Of a stretch of 64,000 bases of DNA, positions 52,695 to 61,174 are shown piece by piece. The translations under genes were made by a program, and so were the position numbers. The notes under the pieces were generated by a model. The model was not told the DNA's origin, did no database searches, and saw only the letters and a program-made list of their open reading frames with translations. Within the stretch, counting starts at the first letter, position 1. The number at the start of each line of letters is the position of its first letter. The stretch is from Paenibacillus macerans (lineage in GTDB: Bacteria > Bacillota > Bacilli > Paenibacillales > Paenibacillaceae): NCBI RefSeq assembly GCF_023715465.1, contig NZ_JAMBOE010000004.1:248001-312000 (forward strand), given 5' to 3'.

Positions 52695-55127
52695 TCACAA
52701 ATATTGCCCAAACCACGCGTTCACCTGCTCGAAGCTGTCGACGCGCAGCGATGGCTTGCCGCTTTTCAGCAGCGTATGGTTGGAGCCGGGATAACGGATA
52801 AGTTTCGTCGTTTTTCCATACCGCTTCAAAGCGGTGTACAGCTCCTCGGCTTGCGAGATCGGCGTGCGGTAATCATTTTCGCCGTGCAAAATCAGCAGCG
52901 GCGTTTCGATCCGGTGCGCATGGGCCAGCGGCGATTTGGACCAAAGCAGCTCCGCGTGCTCCTGCGGATTGCCGCCGATCACGCCTTCGACATACGAGAT
53001 GCCGATGTCGCTCGTCCCATACATAGACAGCCAATTGGAAATGCTGCGATGCGTCACGGCGGCCCGGAAGCGGTTCGTGTGGGCAACGATCCAGTTGGTC
53101 ATGACACCGCCATAGCTGCCGCCGCCAATCCCCAGCCGCGTCTCGTCGATAAAATCGAATGCGGCCAGCGCGTAATCAACGGCCTCCAGCAAATCCCGGC
53201 AGTCTTCGCCGCCGAAATCGCCGCGGCACGCCTTGGCAAAATCCTGCCCGCACCCCATGCTTCCGCGCGGGTTCACCCACAACACGGCAAACCCTAGCGC
53301 GGCCAGGGTTTGCATTTCATGGCTGAACACGCCGGTGTACATGGCGTGCGGCCCTCCGTGAATCTGCAAAATCAGCGGAACCTTTGCGCCTTGGGGCAGC
53401 CCGGCGGGCTTCAGCAGCCAGCCGTGGATGCTCAGCCCATCCGAAGCCTTGAACGCGATCCGTTCCGGGATGCGTACCTCAAGCTCAGCCAGAAACTCAT
53501 CGTTGCGCCGCGTGAGCCGCAGTTCTTCTCCGGTCCGGACATCAACCCGGTACAGTTCCCCCGGCCGCTCGGCCGTCAAAGCGGCAGTCACCACATAACG
53601 GCCGTCCGGGGACAACGTATATTGGTAGACATCCTTTTCGCCGCCGCCCGTAACCGCCTCGCAAGCCCCCGTTTCGCCGATCCGGTACACGTTGACGTTG
53701 CCGTGATCGGTGCCGAGCACATACACGCCGAGCTGCGGATGGTGCGGATCATATAACGGAGACGGGCTGGCCCCCGCCGACTTCATATCGCCGAGCGCGG
53801 CGTTGCCGAGCTGCATGTCCAGCCCCGGGGCGAACGGCTCAGGTGTGCCTCCCGCGGCGGGCACCGTATACAGCCGGTTATGGCTGCCGCTGCCATAAAC
53901 GCGGTCGCTGGCGATCAGCGTCAGTTGCCGGCCGGCCGGCGCATAGGCAAACTGGCTGATCAGCAAATTGGACGTTGTGATTTTTGCCGGTTCGCCTACC
54001 GGTTCGCCGCCGCTGAGCTTCACGGTGTACACATCGGCAAAATGCTGCAAATCCGCATCCAGCCGCGCATCCTCTACGCGCTTGGAGACGAACGACAAAG
54101 CTTCGCCGTCCGGCGACCAGACCGGAGCGGAAACGTCCCAGGGACCGGAGGTCATCTGCGTGATCCGGCCGGTTTCCAGCTCCAGCACAAACAACTGGCT
54201 ATACAATCCGTCCCACCAGCCGGAGCCTTCCGCCTTGGGAGTGGTGCGCTCAAAAACGCGGCCCCGCAAGGCGGGTTGAGCGGGCTGAGGAGGCTGTTCA
54301 GGCTGCGCCTGATGCTGTACCTGATGCTGCGCCTGGTGCTGTGCCTGATGCTGTGCCTGATGCTGTGCCTGATGCTGCGCCTGGTGCTGTGCCTGATGCT
54401 GCGCCTGGTGCTGTGCCTGATGCTGTGCCTGATGCTGCGCCTGGTGCTGTGCCTGATGCTGTGCCTGATGCTGCGCCTGGTGCTGTGCCTGATGCTGTGC
54501 CTGATGCTGCGCCTGGTGCTGTGCCTGATGCTGTGCCTGTAACTGTGGCATCTCCTGTAACTGTGGCTTCTCCTGTATCTGCGGCTTCTCCTGCAACTGT
54601 GGCCCCTCCTGTAACCGCCGTTCCCCCTGCGCCTGCTGTTCCCGCTGTTCACCGTCCCCCGATTGCTCACTTCCCGTGCCGGCCCGCGCCGGTTGCCGCT
54701 CCACATCCGCACCGGCCCGGCTCGTAAAAGCGATATACCGCCCGTCCGGCGACCAGACGAAGGCGTTTACGCCCCGCGTTAGCGCCGTGTGCTTCACGGC
54801 CGGGCGCGATGATGGAGCCTGGTCCGACTCCGCCGACTCTCCCTCCGCCGGGACGGTATACAACTGTTTACCGCCTTCAGCCGCGCGCAGAAAAGCCAAC
54901 CGCGCCCCGTCCGGCGACCACGACGGCGCGGAGTCCTTGTCTCCCCCGGTCAAACGCCGGTCACCGCTTCCGTCCAAAGCGACGGCGCGGATATGCGTCG
55001 CGTAATCATTTTTTTCCTGGTCCACCGTCTGGTTCACGTAAGCCACCGTGCCGTGCGGGCTGACCGACGGCTGGCTGACCCACTGGTATCCGTACAAATC
55101 GTCCGGCATAATCGGCCGTTTATTCAT
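52695..55127 (-). CDS. S9 family (acylaminoacyl-peptidase-like) serine peptidase with HQAQ tandem repeat
   Basis: The 810-residue protein has an N-terminal beta-propeller (WSPDGARLAFLR, WSPDGRYIAFTSR, VWSPDGEALSFVSK repeats) and a C-terminal alpha/beta-hydrolase. The hydrolase has the nucleophile Ser in GIGGGSYGGVMTNW, Asp in HGENDYRTP and His in GSNHTLL. Such enzymes cut short peptides from the N-terminal side in the cytoplasm; no signal peptide is present. Relatives have about 670 residues. The extra length is a Gln/His-rich insert (about residues 140-290) inside the propeller: four six-residue EKPQLQ-like repeats, then 19 copies of a four-residue HQAQ unit. The insert probably loops out of one blade. 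Confidence 0.93.
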   Translation of the reverse strand: MNKRPIMPDDLYGYQWVSQPSVSPHGTVAYVNQTVDQEKNDYATHIRAVALDGSGDRRLTGGDKDSAPSWSPDGARLAFLRAAEGGKQLYTVPAEGESAESDQAPSSRPAVKHTALTRGVNAFVWSPDGRYIAFTSRAGADVERQPARAGTGSEQSGDGEQREQQAQGERRLQEGPQLQEKPQIQEKPQLQEMPQLQAQHQAQHQAQHQAQHQAQHQAQHQAQHQAQHQAQHQAQHQAQHQAQHQAQHQAQHQAQHQAQHQAQHQAQHQVQHQAQPEQPPQPAQPALRGRVFERTTPKAEGSGWWDGLYSQLFVLELETGRITQMTSGPWDVSAPVWSPDGEALSFVSKRVEDARLDADLQHFADVYTVKLSGGEPVGEPAKITTSNLLISQFAYAPAGRQLTLIASDRVYGSGSHNRLYTVPAAGGTPEPFAPGLDMQLGNAALGDMKSAGASPSPLYDPHHPQLGVYVLGTDHGNVNVYRIGETGACEAVTGGGEKDVYQYTLSPDGRYVVTAALTAERPGELYRVDVRTGEELRLTRRNDEFLAELEVRIPERIAFKASDGLSIHGWLLKPAGLPQGAKVPLILQIHGGPHAMYTGVFSHEMQTLAALGFAVLWVNPRGSMGCGQDFAKACRGDFGGEDCRDLLEAVDYALAAFDFIDETRLGIGGGSYGGVMTNWIVAHTNRFRAAVTHRSISNWLSMYGTSDIGISYVEGVIGGNPQEHAELLWSKSPLAHAHRIETPLLILHGENDYRTPISQAEELYTALKRYGKTTKLIRYPGSNHTLLKSGKPSLRVDSFEQVNAWFGQYL
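54309..54536. repeat. 12-bp minisatellite, 19 units, in the S9 peptidase gene
   Basis: There are nineteen head-to-tail 12-bp units (CTGATGCTGTGC on the plus strand), 228 bp with no frame break. Nearly all base changes between units are silent (CAT/CAC, GCA/GCG), and a 36-bp higher-order period (three unit types in fixed order) is visible from 54417 on. It encodes (Gln-Ala-Gln-His)n. Confidence 0.97.
54537..54608. repeat. 18-bp tandem repeat, 4 units, in the S9 peptidase gene
   Basis: Four 18-bp units (CTGTAACTGTGGCTTCTC and variants) adjoin the 12-bp array and encode PQLQEK-like hexapeptides. They share the Leu/Gln-rich codon style of the array and may be its source. Confidence 0.9.
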
Positions 55128-55196
55128 TCCAATCGCTCCCTTACTATAGGCGTGGGGAGGGAAGGGGGAAGGGAGATTACTATTGCTGCTATTGCC

Positions 55197-55436
55197 GGAA
55201 ATAACGGTAATTTGTGTCGCTATTTCGAGATTTTCCCTCTCCTGCGCAAAATAGCGGTACTTTTAGGCTCTATTTTGAGAACAGGCTTGGAAAAAGCAGC
55301 TTTTCACCCTCGTTTTTCCGAAATAGCGGTAAAAAATTCCTCTATCTCAGCCAACCTCCCTTTTTGCCGATAATAAGAACCTTTTTTACCGCTATTTCCT
55401 CCGCAGTCTCCCCCCGTCTCCACAAATACGCAACCG
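55197..55436 (-). repeat. Intergenic repeat family B, copy 4 (inverted)
   Basis: The order of family B is kept on the minus strand: tag at about 55422-55436 (ATACGCAACCGC on the plus strand), modules at 55369-55399, 55319-55348, 55247-55276 and 55197-55226, and the central GGAAAAAGCAGCTTTTC hairpin near 55289-55305. It fills the gap upstream of the S9 gene; I see no other feature there. Confidence 0.85.
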
Positions 55437-55574
55437 CATGCCCTTTCCCCGCCCAAAATTTTATAATTACCATAGGAAGAACCACCACTAATCGAGATCT
55501 GGCTTCCTTGAAATATACGCCACTGAACACTGGAAGCATTCGCTTCCGTGCTGAAAATCCGACTTTTTGAGCGC

Positions 55575-56564
55575 TCAGTTCAAGCCGGTTAACGGAAAAT
55601 GGCAGGCCGTAAAATGCCCCGCATCATGCTCCGCCAGCGGCGGCACCTGTGTCCGGCATAGATCCTGCGCATAAGGGCAGCGCGGATGGAAAACGCAGCC
55701 CGAAGGCGGGTTCGCCGGACCCGGGATCTCCCCGGAGAGCAAAATCCGCTCCCGGCGCAGCGTCGGATCGGGCACGGGCACCGCCTCCAGCAACGCTTCC
55801 GTATAAGGATGATGCGGCTGAGCGAACAATTCATCGCGCCCGGCCAGTTCGACGATTTTGCCTAGGTACATGACCGCGATCCGGTCGCTGATATGCTTGA
55901 CCGTAGGTAAGCCGTGAGCGATGAAAATATAAGTGAGTTGAAACTGCTGCTGCAGCTCTTTCAGCAGATTGAGAATCTGCGCCTGGATCGACACATCCAG
56001 CGCCGATACCGGCTCATCGCAGACGATCAGCTTCGGCTTCATCGCCAAAGCGCGGGCGATTCCGATCCGCTGGCGCTGCCCGCCGCTGAATTCATGCGGA
56101 TGGCGGTCGGCCAGATGCGGTCCCAGGCCAACGGTCTCCAGCAGCCGGTAAACCTCGTCCTTCAGCGCCTGGCCTTTGGCCAAACCGTGCACCTGAAGCG
56201 GTTCGGCCACGATGTCGAACACCTTCATGCGCGGGTTCAGCGACGCAAACGGGTCCTGGAACACAAACTGCAAATCCCTCCGCACTTTGCGGATTTCTTC
56301 CTCCGACAGCTCATCCAAGTCCCGGCCCTGAAAGACGATCCGGCCTTCCGTCGGTGTCTGCAGCCGGGTAATCAGCTGTCCGGTCGTCGATTTGCCGCAG
56401 CCCGACTCCCCAACGATCCCCAGCGTTTCGCCCGGCATTACCTGAAAACTCACGCCGTCGACGGCTTTGACGGCACCGCTTTTTCTGGAGAACCAGCCTT
56501 TGTTCTGGGGGTAATACTTCTTCAGCCCGCTCACTTCAAGGAGCGGCCGTTCGTCCTTATTCAT
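55575..56564 (-). CDS. Peptide ABC transporter ATP-binding protein, OppF/DppF type
   Basis: The 329-residue ATPase has Walker A GESGCGKST, signature FSGGQRQRIGIARAL, Walker B LIVCDEPVSALDVS and the C-terminal oligopeptide-transporter extension with its Cys-rich segment (CVFHPRCPYAQDLC). It pairs with the OppD-type subunit. ATG 56564 overlaps the oppD stop (ATGA) and follows GGAGGTG. It is the last gene of the transporter operon. Confidence 0.94.
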   Translation of the reverse strand: MNKDERPLLEVSGLKKYYPQNKGWFSRKSGAVKAVDGVSFQVMPGETLGIVGESGCGKSTTGQLITRLQTPTEGRIVFQGRDLDELSEEEIRKVRRDLQFVFQDPFASLNPRMKVFDIVAEPLQVHGLAKGQALKDEVYRLLETVGLGPHLADRHPHEFSGGQRQRIGIARALAMKPKLIVCDEPVSALDVSIQAQILNLLKELQQQFQLTYIFIAHGLPTVKHISDRIAVMYLGKIVELAGRDELFAQPHHPYTEALLEAVPVPDPTLRRERILLSGEIPGPANPPSGCVFHPRCPYAQDLCRTQVPPLAEHDAGHFTACHFPLTGLN

Positions 56565-57538
56565 GGCGACACCTCCTCCATCCGCAGGCATCTGACTTTG
56601 TGGCCCGCTACCTTGACGCGCAGCTCGGGATATTCCTTTGCACAAGCTTCCTGCGCGTACGGGCAGCGCGGCCGAAACGGGCAGCCGCCGGGCATATGAA
56701 GCATATCCGGCACGGTGCCCGGAATCGAATCCAGTTTGTCCTTTTGCTCATCCAACCGGGGCAACGAGCCCAGCAGGCCGATCGTATACGGATGTCCCGG
56801 CTTGACAAACAGGTCAAACACGTCCGCTTCCTCAACGATTTCGCCGGCATACATCACGGCTACCCGGTCGGCCATCTCCGCCACCACGCCCAAATCGTGC
56901 GTAATCAGAATGACGCCGGTGTTTTCCTCCCGGCTCAGCTCGGCGATCAGCCGCAAAATTTGCGCCTGAATCGTCACGTCCAGCGCGGTCGTCGGCTCGT
57001 CGGCGATCAGCAGCTTTGGCCGGCAGGCGAGCGCCATGGCGATCATCACCCGCTGCCTCATGCCTCCCGACAGCTGGTGCGGGAAGCTTCGCGCCGCTTT
57101 GGCCGCATCGGGAATGCCCACCCGCTCCAGCATCTCGATGCTTAAACGCGCCGCCTCCGCCTTGCTCACCTTCAGATGCTGAAGGATCGCCTCCTGCACC
57201 TGATTGCCGACCGTAAACACGGGATTGAGCGAACTCATCGGCTCCTGGTAAATCATCGAAATTTCATTGCCGCGAATGCTGCGCAGCTCTTTTTTGGACA
57301 GCCCCAGCAAGTTCCGGTCCTCGAAGCGGATTTCGCCGTCCGTTACTTTGCCCGGAGCGCCGACCAGCCCCATGATCGACAAGGAGGTGACGCTTTTGCC
57401 CGAGCCAGATTCCCCGACGATCGCCAAAGTCTCGCCCCGTTTCACGGTGAAGCTGACGCCGCGCACGGAAGGAACCGTCCCTGCCTCCGTCTTGAAAGAA
57501 GTTTTCAGATTGCGAACCTCAAGCAATTCCGCAGTCAT
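56561..57538 (-). CDS. Peptide ABC transporter ATP-binding protein, OppD/DppD type
   Basis: The 325-residue ATPase has Walker [10 protein letters not shown], signature [15 protein letters not shown], Walker [15 protein letters not shown] and the C-terminal [14 protein letters not shown] motif. It drives the same importer as the OppF-type subunit. Confidence 0.94.
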   Translation of the reverse strand: MTAELLEVRNLKTSFKTEAGTVPSVRGVSFTVKRGETLAIVGESGSGKSVTSLSIMGLVGAPGKVTDGEIRFEDRNLLGLSKKELRSIRGNEISMIYQEPMSSLNPVFTVGNQVQEAILQHLKVSKAEAARLSIEMLERVGIPDAAKAARSFPHQLSGGMRQRVMIAMALACRPKLLIADEPTTALDVTIQAQILRLIAELSREENTGVILITHDLGVVAEMADRVAVMYAGEIVEEADVFDLFVKPGHPYTIGLLGSLPRLDEQKDKLDSIPGTVPDMLHMPGGCPFRPRCPYAQEACAKEYPELRVKVAGHKVRCLRMEEVSP

Positions 57539-57584
57539 AGGCTTTCGCGCCCCCTTTCCTTTAAGTATGTGATGAACTACCTCT

Positions 57585-58574
57585 TTAGGCTTTGGTTTTC
57601 ATGCGAGGGTCCAGCACATCGCGCAGCCAGTCTCCGAGAAAAATAACGCCCAGCACGGCCACCGTAATCGCCAGTCCCGGGAACGTCGCCACCCACCAGC
57701 TTGTCGCCACATATTGTCTGCCGTCGCTGAGCATGCCGCCCCAGGATACGTCCGGAGGTTTGATGCCAAGCCCCAAAAAGCTGAGCGAAGCTTCCATAAT
57801 AATCGTCGTCGCCACATTCATGCCGGAGATCACGATAAATGAAGACAGGATATTCGGCAAAATATGCTTCAGAATAATCCGCCCGTTTTTCGCCCCGACC
57901 GCTTTGGCCGCCTTAACGAAATCGCGCTCCTTGATGCTCAGGACCTCCCCGCGCACCACCCTGGTATAGGACACCCAATTCGTCACGCCGATCACAAAAA
58001 TGAGCGTCGTCAGGCCCGGCCCGACCACCGCCATCACGACCAGCATAAACAGGATCGTCGGAATCGCCATAAATCCGTCGGCCACCCGCATAATGACGGC
58101 GTCGATCCACTTGCCGTAAAAACCCGAGACAAGGCCAAGCACCGCGCCGATCGCCCCGGAGACCAGCACCGCACCGATCCCGACGATCAGCGAAACCCGC
58201 GAACCGTAAACGATCCGGCTCCACATGTCCCGGCCCAGATTGTCGGTGCCGAGCCAATGTTCTTTCGTTCCGCCCTCCAGCCACATCGGAGGCTTCAGCC
58301 GGTTGAGCGGATCAACCGCGGCCGGATCATGGCCGGCCAGAAGGGGCGCGAACAGCGCCGTCAGGCACACGATCAGCACCAGCACAGCGCCGACTGTTCC
58401 GGTCTTGCTTCTCAGCAGCCGCTTCAAAATAATCCCGAAGCCGGTCCGTTTGCGCCCTTGCTCCGGTCCCGCAACCCCCGGGCCTTCCGGCACAAGACCT
58501 TGCCGCATCGGACCGCCCTGAACCGGACCTTCCGGCACCGCAGCCGGCAAAGAACTTTCATTTATCGCTGCCAC
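57585..58574 (-). CDS. Peptide ABC transporter permease, OppC/DppC type
   Basis: The 329-residue membrane protein has six spans, a Pro/Gly-rich N-terminal tail of about 40 residues and the EAA coupling loop (VKAAKAVGAKNGRIILKHILPN). WLGTDNLGRDMWSRIVYG is diagnostic for the DppC family. It forms the channel with the OppB-type permease 15 bp upstream. The start is GTG at 58574. Confidence 0.94.
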   Translation of the reverse strand: MAAINESSLPAAVPEGPVQGGPMRQGLVPEGPGVAGPEQGRKRTGFGIILKRLLRSKTGTVGAVLVLIVCLTALFAPLLAGHDPAAVDPLNRLKPPMWLEGGTKEHWLGTDNLGRDMWSRIVYGSRVSLIVGIGAVLVSGAIGAVLGLVSGFYGKWIDAVIMRVADGFMAIPTILFMLVVMAVVGPGLTTLIFVIGVTNWVSYTRVVRGEVLSIKERDFVKAAKAVGAKNGRIILKHILPNILSSFIVISGMNVATTIIMEASLSFLGLGIKPPDVSWGGMLSDGRQYVATSWWVATFPGLAITVAVLGVIFLGDWLRDVLDPRMKTKA

Positions 58575-58589
58575 AGCTTCTCGCCCCCT

Positions 58590-59507
58590 CTAGTTGTATT
58601 TGATTCGCGGATCAAGCAGCCGGTACGCCACGTCCGTCAAAATATTGGTGACCACCACGATAACAGCGATCACAAATACCGCAGCCTGCACGATCGCCAT
58701 ATCATGCGTGTTGACGGCTACGACCAGCAACTGGCCCAGGCCCGGCCACGCAAACACGGTTTCGGTGATCAGCGTTCCGCCGATCAGGCTCGTAAATTGC
58801 AGGCCCATAATGGTAACCACCGGGATCAGCCCGTTGCGGAAGGCGTGTTTGCCGACCACGAGCATCTCCACGATCCCCTTGCCCCTGGCAGTGCGAATGT
58901 AATCCTGGTTCAAAATATCCAGCATGCTGGAGCGGATCAGCCGGGTCATTTGCGCCGCCAGCCCTACGCCAAGCGTAAACGCCGGCAGCACCAGGTGAGC
59001 GAATCCGCCCCGGCCGGACACCGGCAGCACCCCCAACATGACGGAAAACAGCAAAATCAGCATAATGCCCATCCAAAAGTTCGGCATTGCCTTCCCGATC
59101 ACCGACAGGCCCGAAATCACCAGGTCCAGAAATGTATTGCGTTTGACGGCCGAAGCCACGCCCAGCGGCACGGCCATCAGCACCGCGAACAGCATGGCTG
59201 CGGCCGCCAGCTCAAAGCTGGCCGGCAGCCGTTCCAGCACGAGCGGCAGCGCCGGCTCGCCATAGCGGAACGAACTGCCGAAATCCCCCTTGAACGCACT
59301 CCCCAGAAATTTCACGTATTGCGTATATAAAGGCTGGTCCAGTCCCAGCGCCTGCGCCAGTACCGCGCGGTCCTCCGCGGTAGCCGTCTCCGGCAGCATA
59401 AGCGCAACCGGGTCGCCGGTCACCCTGACCAGAATAAATACGATCAGGGAGACGATCAGCAGAACGGGAATCACCTGCAGCAGCGATTTGACGATATATT
59501 TTCCCAA
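58590..59507 (-). CDS. Peptide ABC transporter permease, OppB/DppB type
   Basis: The 305-residue protein has six spans and the family opening (QVIPVLLIVSLIVFILVRVTGDP) and closing (NILTDVAYRLLDPRIKY) sequences. TTG 59507 follows GGAGGTGAATACC. It partners with the OppC-type permease. Confidence 0.94.
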   Translation of the reverse strand: MGKYIVKSLLQVIPVLLIVSLIVFILVRVTGDPVALMLPETATAEDRAVLAQALGLDQPLYTQYVKFLGSAFKGDFGSSFRYGEPALPLVLERLPASFELAAAAMLFAVLMAVPLGVASAVKRNTFLDLVISGLSVIGKAMPNFWMGIMLILLFSVMLGVLPVSGRGGFAHLVLPAFTLGVGLAAQMTRLIRSSMLDILNQDYIRTARGKGIVEMLVVGKHAFRNGLIPVVTIMGLQFTSLIGGTLITETVFAWPGLGQLLVVAVNTHDMAIVQAAVFVIAVIVVVTNILTDVAYRLLDPRIKYN

Positions 59508-59582
59508 GCGGTATTCACCTCCATCACCATCGCGAACAGGCCGGGCAGGGGCAGGTTACCCGCAGACCTTCTGTAGACGGGA

Positions 59583-61160
59583 TTATTCGGCCGCCGGCGC
59601 GATTTCCTCGGCATAAAACAATTCGTCGCTGCGCGGCTGGAAGTTCACGCGGGCATCCGTGCCGTATACCCCTTCCATTTGATACAAATACACCGCCGGA
59701 CGTTCTTCCGCTAAAATTTGCTGCACCTGCTGGTACTCTTTTTCCCGGGCCGCCGGATCCATGTTGACCAGCGCCGATTGCAGCAGCTTCTCCACCTCCG
59801 GATTGTTGTAATCCGTCTCGCCTTTCGCTTCCTCAAGCAGGTAGCGGTTGTAGTTGTTGGAGGCGTCGAACAGCGAGTTGCCGATCCCGATCATAAAAAT
59901 TTCCTTAAACGATTTGGAGCTGTAACGTTCGCTGAATGCGCTCGGCTCCAGCACATCCAGGTTGATTTTGAAGCCGGTCTGATCCAGCATGGCAGCCACC
60001 ACTTCGGCCTGTTCCTTATATTGCGACGATACGGAAAGCGTCAGCTCCGGACCGCCGTCCGAGTAGCCGGCTTCTTTCAACAGCTGCTTGGCTTTCTCCT
60101 GGTCGTACAACGTTTGTTTGTACAGCGACGGATCGGCGCCGAAGTTGCCCGGCGTTACCGAGGTCCGGGTCACGATGCCCGCGCCCCCGGCGATGCTGTC
60201 CACAATGCCCTGCTTGTCGATCGCCAGATCGATCGCTTCCCTTACCTTCGGATCGGCGGTTGGAGTGCCTGCGGTATGGCGCAAAATCAATTGCAGCACG
60301 CGCTGGGTCGGCGTTTTGACAATTTTTTTACCGTCCGTGCTCTCAATTCGCGAGATGTCCGTCGACGGAACGCCCGAGATGATATCCACGCCGCCGGCGA
60401 GCAGCTCGGATACGCGGGTCGAGGCTTCCGGAATGACGCGGAACACGACGGTTTCCCATTTCGGCTGACCGCCGAAGTAGCTGTCGTTTTTGACCAGTTC
60501 CACCCGGTCATCCTTCAGCCATTTGCTGAATTTGTAAGGCCCCGTGCCCACCGGCTGCTTCAGGAAAGCCTCCATGCCGTTCTCCTGAATGTACTTGGCC
60601 GGCAAAATTCCCGCGCCCATCTTCGACAGCCGGTTTAACAGCAGCGGGTCCGGTCCGTCCGTCACGATATCCACCGTATGCTCGTCTACGACCTTCACTT
60701 CCGCGATATTTTTAAAATAGGAGTGCTGTTTCAAAATGCTGTCCTTGGCCACCCGCTCAATCGTAAACTTCACGTCTTCGGCGGTGAACGGGTCGCCGTT
60801 ATGAAACGTCACGCCTTCGCGCAGCTTGAACCGCCAGGTCGTATCGTCCACTTGCTCCCACGAGGTGGCGAGCGCGGGAACTTTGTCCGCTCCGCCGTCA
60901 TTTTTCAGCAGGTAGTCAAAGACGTTGACCAGCACCGCTTCGCTGGATGTATTGTTGTTGTTGTGCGGGTCAAAGCTTTCAATGTCGGTGGCGTTAGCAA
61001 TCGTCAGCGTTTTGCCGCCGGTCTCCGCCGCAGTGCCATTCCCTTTCGCCACATCGGGAGCCGCCGCGCTTCCGCCGCCATTGCCTCCGCCGCAAGCCGT
61101 CAACACCACCATCGCGATCAGCAGCGTTAACAAGGCGCTAGTCCATTTTTGTTTTCTCAT
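59583..61160 (-). CDS. Peptide ABC transporter substrate-binding lipoprotein (SBP family 5)
   Basis: The 525-residue protein has a lipoprotein signal ending VVLTACGGG (Cys at about 23). The family-5 binding fold follows (WEQVDDTTWRFKLREGVTFHNGDPFTAEDVKFTIER, VGTGPYKFSKW). It catches peptides or similar ligands outside the membrane for the permeases that follow. With an M20 amidohydrolase upstream, the ligand may be an N-acylated or otherwise blocked amino acid or dipeptide. Confidence 0.94.
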   Translation of the reverse strand: MRKQKWTSALLTLLIAMVVLTACGGGNGGGSAAAPDVAKGNGTAAETGGKTLTIANATDIESFDPHNNNNTSSEAVLVNVFDYLLKNDGGADKVPALATSWEQVDDTTWRFKLREGVTFHNGDPFTAEDVKFTIERVAKDSILKQHSYFKNIAEVKVVDEHTVDIVTDGPDPLLLNRLSKMGAGILPAKYIQENGMEAFLKQPVGTGPYKFSKWLKDDRVELVKNDSYFGGQPKWETVVFRVIPEASTRVSELLAGGVDIISGVPSTDISRIESTDGKKIVKTPTQRVLQLILRHTAGTPTADPKVREAIDLAIDKQGIVDSIAGGAGIVTRTSVTPGNFGADPSLYKQTLYDQEKAKQLLKEAGYSDGGPELTLSVSSQYKEQAEVVAAMLDQTGFKINLDVLEPSAFSERYSSKSFKEIFMIGIGNSLFDASNNYNRYLLEEAKGETDYNNPEVEKLLQSALVNMDPAAREKEYQQVQQILAEERPAVYLYQMEGVYGTDARVNFQPRSDELFYAEEIAPAAE

Positions 61161-61174
61161 CTCTCCAACCCCTT

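Noticed and set aside
53880..54542. Plus-strand open frame of 220 codons ending in Leu/Met/Cys-rich repeats
   Set aside because: It is the complement of the S9 peptidase gene. Its hydrophobic repeat is only the antisense reading of the 12-bp array, with no ribosome binding site.
55488..55574. Terminator after the OppF-type gene
   Set aside because: GGAAGC-ATTC-GCTTCC can pair, but no T-run follows on the minus strand.
57864..59330. 488-codon plus-strand open frame opposite the peptide permeases
   Set aside because: Composition (His/Arg/Gln-rich) and position opposite two clear membrane proteins mark it as a shadow frame.
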